This document shows, piece after piece, positions 56,631 through 64,000 of a stretch of DNA of 64,000 nt. The DNA lies in contig NZ_AUDN01000015.1 of NCBI RefSeq assembly GCF_000425485.1, positions 1 to 64,000 on the forward strand. The letters run 5' to 3'. Source of the stretch: Flavobacterium tegetincola DSM 22377 (GTDB lineage Bacteria; Bacteroidota; Bacteroidia; Flavobacteriales; Flavobacteriaceae). The notes below the pieces were generated by a model. The model was given only the letters and a program-made list of their open reading frames with translations, was not told where the DNA came from and ran no database searches. A program made the position numbers and the translations under genes. Position 1 is the first letter of the stretch. Each line of letters starts with the position of its first letter.

Positions 56631-57704
56631 TCACCCCAAAACTGCAGCAATTTTTTCATGCTCTAATAAGTGCATCAAGATTTTTTCTTCGGGATTTAGG
56701 TTTCGGTGTTTCACTGTTTTTGCATCTTTGTACAACCAAATCGAGCCTTTTTCAGCCGCCGCTAAAACAGTAGGATGTACGTAATATTTTTTGCAAACGG
56801 CTCGAGTATTACCTAATTTTTGAGCAACTTTATCCAAAACTTCAATTACTTTTTTCTTACATTGTGTTGGGTTTTCAGGCGCTTCATCTTCTAAAAAGTT
56901 GCAAAGTGCATGAACGCTTCCCGACCAAACTCGAAAATCTTTCGCCGTAAAATCTTGTTTCGTGACTTCTTGTAAATAAGCATTTACGTCGCTTGAACCT
57001 ATAGAATGGTGTTTGCCGTCATCATAAAACTGAAACAACTCTTGACCCGGAACTTCTTTGCATTTTTTAACGAGGTTCATCAACTTTCTGTCTTTCAATG
57101 CAATTTGATGATGAACCCCTTTTTTGCCTTTAAATGTAAAGGTAACTTCGCTTCCCTGAAATTTTACGTGTTTGTCACGAAGCGTCGTCAATCCAAAAGA
57201 ACCGTACAGTTTTTTATAGGCTTCGTTACCGATTCTGATGTTTGTGTTTTCAATTAATTTCACGACCAAAGCCACTACTTTTTCGTAAGGAAGTCCACGT
57301 TTGTTTAAATCCTTGTCAACTTGCTTTCTGATTTTTGGTAATGCTTTCGCAAAATTACGCAAGCGGTAAAATTTCGATTGATTCCGAATTTTATTCCAAT
57401 TTTCGTGATAGCGATATTGTTTTCTGCCTTTTGCATCGCTTCCAATAACTTGTAAATGTCCATTGGAATAAGGCGAAATCCAAACGTTTTCCCAAGCCGG
57501 CGGAATTACTAATTTATTAATACGTTCAATAATTGCTGCATCTTTTACAATAGTTTGGTTTTCATCCTTAAAAATGAATTTGTCACCTTTCTTAAAGCGG
57601 TAAAAACCTTTTTCTGAAAATCCCGCATAACGTAAACCAACAGATTTGGCAGTAATTTTAGTATCACTGCCAATTTTTTCTAATCTATTTTGAAGTTGCT
57701 GCAT
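56631..57704 (-). CDS. DNA topoisomerase IB, poxvirus-like
   Basis: A 357-residue bacterial type IB topoisomerase that relaxes supercoils through a 3'-phosphotyrosine link. Catalytic residues are spread as in the family: Arg in NTNIRIGNEAYKKLYGSFGLTTLRDKH (about 160), a Lys within the following beta hairpin, RVWSGSVHALCNFL (about 260), and the nucleophilic Tyr in AVCKKYYVHPTVL (about 315). The N-terminal part (PPAWENVWISPYSNGHLQ) is the DNA-binding domain. It lies seven bases after the small gene at 57711, possibly with it in one operon. Confidence 0.94.
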   Translation of the reverse strand: MQQLQNRLEKIGSDTKITAKSVGLRYAGFSEKGFYRFKKGDKFIFKDENQTIVKDAAIIERINKLVIPPAWENVWISPYSNGHLQVIGSDAKGRKQYRYHENWNKIRNQSKFYRLRNFAKALPKIRKQVDKDLNKRGLPYEKVVALVVKLIENTNIRIGNEAYKKLYGSFGLTTLRDKHVKFQGSEVTFTFKGKKGVHHQIALKDRKLMNLVKKCKEVPGQELFQFYDDGKHHSIGSSDVNAYLQEVTKQDFTAKDFRVWSGSVHALCNFLEDEAPENPTQCKKKVIEVLDKVAQKLGNTRAVCKKYYVHPTVLAAAEKGSIWLYKDAKTVKHRNLNPEEKILMHLLEHEKIAAVLG

Positions 57705-57710
57705 CTAAAA

Positions 57711-58031
57711 TTATTCTTTACTAGCATTATATTCTTGTCGACCTTTAATAAAAAGTTCGTTCAAAACTTGAGCCGCACTATTTTCAGTATAAGCATTCAT
57801 TCCAGCCACAAAAGTTCCTTTCTCACCGGTAGAAGACTTGATTCCAAAAACAGTTGCCTCATCTCCCGGATCCGTTTCGCCTTCATAACGGTAAATTTCC
57901 TCGATAGTAAAATCGGCCGGACTGTTAATTATCTTGTCTTCCTGCAAATTATAATCCACAGAATATCCTTTTTCAGTTAATTCTTCAAGTGCTTTTGAGA
58001 CCGTTGCGTAATGATACATTTGACGTTCCAT
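57711..58031 (-). CDS. Small conserved Bacteroidetes protein
   Basis: A 106-residue cytoplasmic protein (MYHYATVSKALEELTEKGYSVDYNL... FTIEEIYRYEGETDPGDEATVFGI). It is often mis-annotated as phosphoribosylpyrophosphate synthetase, but it has no PRPP-synthetase motif and is far too short. An in-frame ATG four codons downstream (MYHYATVS) may be the real start. It is upstream of the topoisomerase gene on the same strand. Confidence 0.75.
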   Translation of the reverse strand: MERQMYHYATVSKALEELTEKGYSVDYNLQEDKIINSPADFTIEEIYRYEGETDPGDEATVFGIKSSTGEKGTFVAGMNAYTENSAAQVLNELFIKGRQEYNASKE

Positions 58032-58165
58032 AATCGTGTTTTTTTATAAATTATTGGTCTCATAAAATTACCTTTATTGAATGCCATTTTCTTTACAGAA
58101 TTTAATTTCCGAGTTATAACATTCAACCTTCGTTATATTTTCGCTTTTTAGTTGTAATTTCGCAC

Positions 58166-58480
58166 CGCAGACCGCCTTATCGTCTCGATTTATCGAGGAG
58201 GAAAGTCCGGACACCAAAGAGTAGCATAGCGGATAACATCCGTCGGTTCCGATTTATTGGAATTAGGACAAGTGCAACAGAAAGTATGTACAGGTAATGC
58301 TGTAGTGAAACCAGGTAAACTCTATGCGGTGAAATTTCAAGTATATCAACATTTAAGGGTCACTCGCCCGTTGTTGAAGGGTAGAAAGATAGAGCTTGTG
58401 AGTAATTACAAGCCTAGATAAATGATAAGGTAACGTAGAAGTCAAATTCTATGTGAACAGAACCCGGCTTATAGGTCTGC
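58166..58480 (+). ncRNA. rnpB: RNase P RNA component
   Basis: RNase P RNA trims tRNA 5' leaders. GCAGACC at 58166 and GGTCTGC at 58474 form the closing P1 stem. Inside are the diagnostic GAGGAAAGTCCGGAC near the 5' end, the ACAGAAAG internal box, and AACCCGGCTTATAGGTCTGC at the 3' end. The layout is bacterial type A. It is followed by eight T (58481-58488), a terminator tract. Confidence 0.95.
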
Positions 58481-58512
58481 TTTTTTTTATAATAATCAAA
58501 ACATTTTTTTGG

Positions 58513-58616
58513 GAGTGATGCTTGTTCCGATAGCTATCGGAAGGCTATCCGTTCCCGCTTTTTTATTACTGTTAAAAAAAACAATAATAAAAAGAGCTCC
58601 ACTATTATCCCTCACG
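58513..58616. repeat. Flavobacterial intergenic hairpin repeat, copy 2
   Basis: On the minus strand it contains GATAATAGTGG-AGCT-CTTTTTATT and AATAAAAAAGCGGGAACGGATAGC, matching the repeat at 40013-40096. A hairpin TTTTATTACTGTT/AACAATAATAAAA (58561-58592) forms the core. The adjoining TTCCGATAGCTATCGGAA (58525-58542) is a perfect 18-bp palindrome and is absent from copy 1. Confidence 0.65.
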
Positions 58617-58662
58617 CTTCATTCCTGACGCTGAATATTAGTTTTCAGTTAGCAATTCCAAA

Positions 58663-59361
58663 CTATAATTCATAACTCATAATTCTAAACTCCAATCCCA
58701 GATTCCGTTTACTTTCAATCAAAATACTAGAATCTTCCTTAAAATACTTTCTTAATCGACTAATAAAAACATCCATACTTCTCCCAGAAAAGAAATCATC
58801 TGTATCCCAAATCGCTTTTAAAATCACTTCGCGTTTCAGCAATTGATTTTTATGTTCAAACAAAAAGAGCAGGAGTGAAGCCTCTTTTTCCGTCAACTGT
58901 TGAAGTGAATCGGTACTTTTTAACTGCAATCTTTGCGTATCAAACGTAAACATCCCAATTTGAATTTCAGTTTTTTGAGTCGCTATTGAAATTGTTTTTT
59001 CGCTTCGTTTCAAAATATTCTGAATTCGCAAAACCAATTCATCCGCTTCAAAAGGTTTCACAATATAATCATCAGCACCCAATTTCAGACCTCTGATTTT
59101 ATCTTCCTTCAACTTCTTGGCTGTCAAAAATAGGAAAGGAACTTCTGGATTGTGATTGACTATTTTTTCGGCTAAAGTAAAACCGTCCATTTTGGGCATC
59201 ATTACATCCAAAATGCAACATTGAAAATCTGTTCTTTGAAAGGCAGAAAAAGCTTCTTCGCCATCTTGAACCCAATGTACGTCAAAGTCAAAGAGTTCTA
59301 AATATTGCTTTAATACTTGTGCAAAATCGGCATCGTCTTCAGCTAAAAGGATTTTTTTCAT
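58663..59361 (-). CDS. OmpR-family response regulator
   Basis: A 232-residue two-domain regulator. The receiver has an acidic pocket (Asp9/Asp10), phospho-acceptor Asp52 in CILDVMMPKMDG, and Lys in PFLFLTAKK and KPFEADE. The C-terminal winged helix (about 135-230) contains LTEKEASLLLFLFEHKNQLL and RSMDVFISRLRKYF. It acts with the kinase gene directly upstream, whose stop lies one base before this start. Confidence 0.94.
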   Translation of the reverse strand: MKKILLAEDDADFAQVLKQYLELFDFDVHWVQDGEEAFSAFQRTDFQCCILDVMMPKMDGFTLAEKIVNHNPEVPFLFLTAKKLKEDKIRGLKLGADDYIVKPFEADELVLRIQNILKRSEKTISIATQKTEIQIGMFTFDTQRLQLKSTDSLQQLTEKEASLLLFLFEHKNQLLKREVILKAIWDTDDFFSGRSMDVFISRLRKYFKEDSSILIESKRNLGLEFRIMSYEL

Positions 59362-59362
59362 C

Positions 59363-60733
59363 TTAAACGGAAGGAATATTTAAATTAAAAGTCGCCCCTT
59401 TTCCTAAATCACTCACAATCTGAATCGTGCCTTTGTGGGCTTTTACAATTTGCTCTACATAATATAAGCCAAGGCCCAAACCTTTGGTAGTGTGAATGTT
59501 TCCTTGTTCCACTCGATAGAATTTGTCAAACAACAATGCTTGATTTTTCTTTGAAATTCCAATTCCGTCGTCTTGAATAGCCAGACAGAATTCATTGTTT
59601 TTGACTGTACTTGAAACTACAATGTTTTGGCAACCATATTTTACGGCATTTTCTAAAACATTAGTAATTGCCGTTGTCAAATGAAATCGGTCCAAGTTTA
59701 AATTCGTTTTTGTTGAACTAAAATTCGTACTAATTGCCACATTTGGAAAAGCAATCTGAAAGTCGGAAATAATGAGGTGCAGAAAATCAGGCATTGCCGT
59801 TTTTTCCTTGTGTAAATCAATTTCATTATGACCTAAAGCGTTCGTCATTACTTGGTCAATCAAATGCTGCAAACGATTATTTTGTCTATTAATTGTATCT
59901 AATAGTCCATTGAAATGTTTTGGATTTTCAGCAATTTGAGGACGACTCAACAGCTTAGTCGAAACGGATAAAGTTGCCAAAGGCGTTTTCAATTCGTGGG
60001 TTATATTATTGATGAAATCCGTTTTGATATCACTGATTTTTTTCTGCTGAATCAAAGATTTCAAAGCAATTACAAATAAAGTAATCAAAACTAAAATAGA
60101 ACAAACCGCCAACAAAAAAATACCAGCCATTCGTTTCAATACGATTAATTCCCAGTTTTTTATGGAAACATATAAAGTGTCTTCGGTCAATAATTGATAA
60201 GTGGAATTATCCGCATTGGGATGTAAAATACCGCTTGTCGTTCCAACGTAATTTCGAACCAAAAAAGCGTTGTCTAGTGAAATCAAATCACCGTATAATT
60301 TATTCGCAATTAAAGGTTTTTCAGCAAAAACAGTATCGGATTCGGTGTTGTTGTACAAAACAAATTTATCCAAGACAATAGCAAAATCCATTTGCAAATC
60401 CGGGATTTCTTGTTCAAATTGGCGTTGTAGTTTTGCAGTTAATTCACGTTTGAAACTATTCTGCAAAATAGATTGCTTGATGCGTTCTTTTCGGTCGGGA
60501 TTTAGCAGATAATCTTCGGCAACTTGCTTATAGTACAAATCTTTTTTGACAAACAAAGTCGAATCAATATCGCTGTAATCATTGGTGATTTTAGCAATTT
60601 TTTCTTTCACTTCCAGTCGAAACTGCTCTACCTTATATTCATAAGCCGTTTTGACCAAGAAATATTGCATCACAATCAAGCCAACCAAAACAGCCGACGA
60701 ACCGATAATTAGAAGATTTATTTTTTGCCGCAT
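59363..60733 (-). CDS. Sensor histidine kinase
   Basis: A 456-residue membrane kinase. ATG 60733 (MRQKINLLIIGSSAVLVG) is preferred over the in-frame ATG at 60781. Membrane helices at about 6-27 and 203-226 flank a ~175-residue periplasmic sensor. No HAMP is visible; a short coiled coil leads to the dimerisation His in NNITHELKTPLATLS (about 242). The ATPase domain has N-box NVLENAVKYG, DDGIGIS and KGLGLGLYYV. It pairs with the response regulator downstream and is divergent from the hydrolase gene. Confidence 0.94.
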   Translation of the reverse strand: MRQKINLLIIGSSAVLVGLIVMQYFLVKTAYEYKVEQFRLEVKEKIAKITNDYSDIDSTLFVKKDLYYKQVAEDYLLNPDRKERIKQSILQNSFKRELTAKLQRQFEQEIPDLQMDFAIVLDKFVLYNNTESDTVFAEKPLIANKLYGDLISLDNAFLVRNYVGTTSGILHPNADNSTYQLLTEDTLYVSIKNWELIVLKRMAGIFLLAVCSILVLITLFVIALKSLIQQKKISDIKTDFINNITHELKTPLATLSVSTKLLSRPQIAENPKHFNGLLDTINRQNNRLQHLIDQVMTNALGHNEIDLHKEKTAMPDFLHLIISDFQIAFPNVAISTNFSSTKTNLNLDRFHLTTAITNVLENAVKYGCQNIVVSSTVKNNEFCLAIQDDGIGISKKNQALLFDKFYRVEQGNIHTTKGLGLGLYYVEQIVKAHKGTIQIVSDLGKGATFNLNIPSV

Positions 60734-60857
60734 AACCTTTAAAATACCCGCCAAAAATACATCTTTTCTCCCATAAATCACACATTAACCCTGCATTAAC
60801 CTACGATTAACTTTCGCAACGACGAAATAGAAGCACATTTGTAATTAAATCAAAACG

Positions 60858-61856
60858 ATGAATCATTTAATCTATATTACTATGTTTTTACTTTCAAAAA
60901 CCTTCGCCTTCGCTCAAAAAATCCCTGAAGATTTCGGTTACCGTCATATCAAAATGAAGTATCTGGACGACCCAGTTGATATTATTGTGATTTCAAAACC
61001 AGGGGAAGAAAAGATTGCCAAACCGCTTTTTTTGTTTTGTCAAGGAAGTATGCCACAACCGGTCGTGAAGTATGATGAAACGGGATTGTACGGAACTTTA
61101 CCTTTTGACGAAATGCATTTTTTGGATGATTTTCATATTGTGATTATTGGCAAACCGTTTATTCCAATCATTTCTAATGTGAATAAATTAGGTAGAAATT
61201 ACATGTTTTTGAAAGATATAGAAAAGGAAATTCCACCAAAAGGATATATTGACAGAAACTATTTGGACTATTATGTTTTCAGAAATAACTGGATTTTAAA
61301 GCAATTATTTAAAGAACGCTGGGTAAAAATAAACCAACTTTTAGTGGCTGGACATTCGGAAGGAAGTACAATTGCGGTAAAAATGGCTTCCATAAATAAG
61401 AAAATCACGCATTTAATTTATTCCGGGGGAAATCCGTACGGACGAATGGCTACTATTTTAGAACAAAGTCGTTCTGAAGAAAAGGACAGTTTGCCTAGAG
61501 GCGAAAAAGTGATTGAACGATGGAAAGATATTGTTGAGAATAAAGCTGAAATTCAATACGATGGTGGCGATACTTCGAAGGCAACCTATAGTTTTTCTCT
61601 TCCGCAACGTGATAATTTAATGGACTTGAAAATCCCTGTTTTAGTCACTTACGGAACACACGATTGGGGCGTTTCTTTCAATGATTTATTCCAAATTGAA
61701 GCCATTCGGGAGCAAAAAAAGAACTTTACTTTTAAAAGTTATGTGGGTTTAGAACACAATTATTTTCCGAAAGATTCAAATGGAATTGTAAATCAGGAAG
61801 TTTATAATTGGGATAAAATAGCCGAAGATTGGATGAATTGGTTAAACAATGTATAG
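60858..61856 (+). CDS. Secreted alpha/beta hydrolase
   Basis: A 332-residue exported hydrolase with a signal peptide (MNHLIYITMFLLSKTFAFAQ). The nucleophile elbow GHSEGS is near residue 168, the acid Asp in YGTHDWG near 275, and the catalytic His in LEHNYFP near 300. The substrate is unknown. It overlaps the beta-barrel gene by eight bases and is divergent from the two-component system. Confidence 0.85.
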   Translation: MNHLIYITMFLLSKTFAFAQKIPEDFGYRHIKMKYLDDPVDIIVISKPGEEKIAKPLFLFCQGSMPQPVVKYDETGLYGTLPFDEMHFLDDFHIVIIGKPFIPIISNVNKLGRNYMFLKDIEKEIPPKGYIDRNYLDYYVFRNNWILKQLFKERWVKINQLLVAGHSEGSTIAVKMASINKKITHLIYSGGNPYGRMATILEQSRSEEKDSLPRGEKVIERWKDIVENKAEIQYDGGDTSKATYSFSLPQRDNLMDLKIPVLVTYGTHDWGVSFNDLFQIEAIREQKKNFTFKSYVGLEHNYFPKDSNGIVNQEVYNWDKIAEDWMNWLNNV

Positions 61857-63942
61857 GATGAAATACTATGTACATTTACTATTTATTTTGACAGTTTCGA
61901 ACGGGATGGCACAAACCTCTGAAAAAGATACCATCTATAAAATGGAGGAAGTGCAAATTAAACTTCAACCGAAGACTTTTTCCTACAAAAATGGGAATAT
62001 TAAAATTGAAGTAGCGAATTCAATTTTAAGTTCAATTTCCAATCCATTGGACTTGCTTTCAAAGTTGCCAAAAGTGCAAATAAGTGCTGATGCTGCAACT
62101 ATTTCAATAATTGGAAAAGGAAATCCACTTCTTTACTTAGACAATCAAAGAATTGAGATGAACGATTTATTGGCACTTTCAGTATCCGATATTAAATCCA
62201 TTGAAATTCTAAATAATCCTTCGGCAAAATATGAAGCGGAAGGAAGCGTCGTAATTTTGATTACTAGAAAGTTAAGTGCTAGCGAAGGTTTTCAAACGGT
62301 GATTTCTGAAACAGCATCTTTCAAAAAGAAATTCAATAATTTTTTAGGTGTAAATTCTAATTTGAAATTTAGAAGAACAGAATTAAGAGCAAATTTCAAT
62401 TACAACAAGCTCAATCCTTGGGAAAGTAATGCAAATAAGTACGCGATTCCTGCAAATCAAATAATTTCAGATTACAATGTGGCAGGTTTTACAAAAAGGA
62501 ATAATTATATTTATGGTGCTGGAATTTATCAAACTTTCAATAATGAAGATTCCTTTTCCTTTTCAATTAATGGAAATTTAAAAGAAGATAGCTTCGATTT
62601 TAAAACCAAAACCAATTATCAAATTTTAAATGATTTATCGAAAATTGAAACCGCTGGATTAACAACAGGCAATAGAAATTTCCTCAATGCAATTTCCAAT
62701 TATAGTAAGAAGTTTAACAATAATTCGAGCTTCTTTGCAGGAATACAATACAGTAGTTTCGTGAATTCATCTGAAATCAGTTCGTCAAATAATTATAATC
62801 AGACAACATTTGAGGCTTTTCAAAATGTGAAACAGCATTTCAAAGTGGATGTGTTTTCTGCTCGAATTGATTTTGAGAAAAAGTTTGATAATGAAATGAA
62901 ACTGGAAGTAGGAGTCGGGCATAATTTTGCAAATGCAACTACAGATTTAATGCTATTTGATTTTCAATCGAATAATGAGGTGAATTCAAAGTATTTATTG
63001 AAAGAACAGAATACTTCTGCATACAGCCAAATTTCAGGAAATAGCAAGAAAGTGTCTTGGCTTGTTGGAATTAGAGCAGAAAAAACAAAGGTAAAAGGCA
63101 AGTACGACGCTATTTCTTCCAACTTGGTTGACAAAAATTACATCAATCTCTTTCCGAAATTGCAGGCAGAAATTACCATAGATTCCACAAAAGCAATTTC
63201 ATTTAATTACGCAAAATCGATTGTTAGGCCTAATTATTCTTCTACGGGAAATGGTCAAACGTTTATCAATCCTTATTTTGTATTCTCGAGTAATGTCAAT
63301 TTGAATCCGACGATTTCAGACGAAGTATTTGCAAATTTTCAGTACAAAAACAAATCAGTAAAACTTACCTATTACAAAAACAAGGACGTCATGAATTATG
63401 GTTTTCAGTACAATACAACTGATAAAATAGTATATTACCGTCCTGAAAATTTTGATTTAGAAACAGGCTACAACATTGAATTTACAATTCCGTTCAAGTA
63501 CCGATTTTGGAGGTCCGACACTGTTTTGAGTGTCAATGTTAGTAAATTTGAAGACGACTCTGCAAATTTTGGAAATGCGAATCCTTACTTGTATTATTAT
63601 TCAAATCAGACATTTAATTTGAAGAAAGATTGGACAATTTCAATAGGAGGTTGGGGATTGACCAATCGAAGTGAAGGAATTTTTGAGAGAGATGCTATGT
63701 TTGTTTTGGACAGCTCAATTTCTAAAAAGTATAAAAATTGGTCGTGTACCTTGAGCTATAACAATATTTTCAATGGAGGCGAATACAGAGAGAAGATTCA
63801 AAACAAATTCATTAATTCCCAAGCTACTTTTTTCGTTGACACGTATGAGTTAGCTGTAGCTTTAAAATATACTTTTGGTAAGTTTACAAATTCCACTTTT
63901 AAAGAAAGAGCGGTTGATGAAAACGGAAATCGGGTGAGGTAA
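61849..63942 (+). CDS. Outer-membrane beta-barrel protein (TonB-receptor-like)
   Basis: A 697-residue outer-membrane protein. A signal peptide (MKYYVHLLFILTVSNGMAQ) is followed by a plug-like domain (about 25-145, with NPLDLLSKLPKVQISADAA and IEILNNPSAKYEAEGSVVILI), then a long beta-barrel of alternating strands. The carboxypeptidase-regulatory domain often seen ahead of such barrels is missing. It may import or secrete a substrate processed by the hydrolase encoded just upstream. Confidence 0.88.
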   Translation: MYRMKYYVHLLFILTVSNGMAQTSEKDTIYKMEEVQIKLQPKTFSYKNGNIKIEVANSILSSISNPLDLLSKLPKVQISADAATISIIGKGNPLLYLDNQRIEMNDLLALSVSDIKSIEILNNPSAKYEAEGSVVILITRKLSASEGFQTVISETASFKKKFNNFLGVNSNLKFRRTELRANFNYNKLNPWESNANKYAIPANQIISDYNVAGFTKRNNYIYGAGIYQTFNNEDSFSFSINGNLKEDSFDFKTKTNYQILNDLSKIETAGLTTGNRNFLNAISNYSKKFNNNSSFFAGIQYSSFVNSSEISSSNNYNQTTFEAFQNVKQHFKVDVFSARIDFEKKFDNEMKLEVGVGHNFANATTDLMLFDFQSNNEVNSKYLLKEQNTSAYSQISGNSKKVSWLVGIRAEKTKVKGKYDAISSNLVDKNYINLFPKLQAEITIDSTKAISFNYAKSIVRPNYSSTGNGQTFINPYFVFSSNVNLNPTISDEVFANFQYKNKSVKLTYYKNKDVMNYGFQYNTTDKIVYYRPENFDLETGYNIEFTIPFKYRFWRSDTVLSVNVSKFEDDSANFGNANPYLYYYSNQTFNLKKDWTISIGGWGLTNRSEGIFERDAMFVLDSSISKKYKNWSCTLSYNNIFNGGEYREKIQNKFINSQATFFVDTYELAVALKYTFGKFTNSTFKERAVDENGNRVR

Positions 63943-63966
63943 TGACGCTAAATCATTATTAAACGT

Positions 63967-63998
63967 AAAAGCCACTAATCGAAATTAGTGGCTTTTTT
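63967..63998 (+). terminator. Terminator of the hydrolase/beta-barrel operon
   Basis: AAAAGCCACTAAT and ATTAGTGGCTTTTTT form a strong stem around CGAA, 25 bases after the stop codon. Confidence 0.9.
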
Positions 63999-64000
63999 AT

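Overview
The window looks like chromosomal DNA of a Flavobacteriaceae bacterium, probably Flavobacterium or a close relative. Supporting signs are the low GC content, almost no Shine-Dalgarno sequences in front of the core genes, promoter boxes of the TAnnTTTG type, a tmRNA tag ending in NYALAA, an OstA-like LptA relative, DUF349 and DUF4394 proteins, a UbiA-Maf-MscS cluster, and two copies of an AT-rich hairpin repeat.

Layout. 1-3080 is the end of a mobile region: the right end of an IS3-family insertion sequence, about 1 kb of gene-free, hairpin-rich DNA, a 49-residue ORF with an atypically strong ribosome binding site, and a large serine recombinase whose 3' end runs into the 3' end of ssrA (tmRNA, minus strand). 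3489-37966 is conserved chromosome: a serine hydrolase lipoprotein, a saccharopine/alanine dehydrogenase-like enzyme, a sugar MFS transporter, a DUF349 protein, aroE with a TPR protein, a class III aminotransferase with an OstA-like protein, a thioredoxin-fold lipoprotein lacking its cysteines, a YbiT-like ABC-F protein, a large zinc metalloprotease, a UbiA-Maf-MscS and AI-2E-MlaE-MlaF-MlaD block, Kup, a Ycf48-like lipoprotein, a DEAD-box helicase, an M1-like peptidase and a LOG protein. 38278-42614 is accessory: a DUF4394 lipoprotein gene cut by an in-frame TGA, two ParE/RelE toxin-antitoxin pairs, an orphan XRE regulator and an unknown protein. 42705-55019 is core again: uvrA, pyrR-pyrB, a STAS-like protein with rnz, pdxH, sixA-ppk1-ppx and dnaX. 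55114-56468 holds broken or fast-changing genes: a frameshifted cysteine-rich lipoprotein, a tiny membrane peptide and a deleted higA. 56631-64000 has topoisomerase IB, a small conserved protein, rnpB, a two-component system, and a divergent alpha/beta hydrolase with an outer-membrane beta-barrel protein.

Genes that work together: MlaE-MlaF-MlaD form an MCE lipid transporter; sixA-ppk1-ppx form a polyphosphate cluster; pyrR-pyrB belong to pyrimidine synthesis; the histidine kinase and response regulator may control the neighbouring envelope pair. The most interesting signals are dnaX split at a run of ten A (the short form is read in frame and the full tau-like form needs a -1 shift), the recombinase/ssrA attachment site, a frameshifted cysteine-rich lipoprotein with a 13-bp tandem repeat, the nonsense codon in the DUF4394 gene, a long imperfect inverted repeat at 506-643, and two inverted copies of a flavobacterial intergenic repeat.
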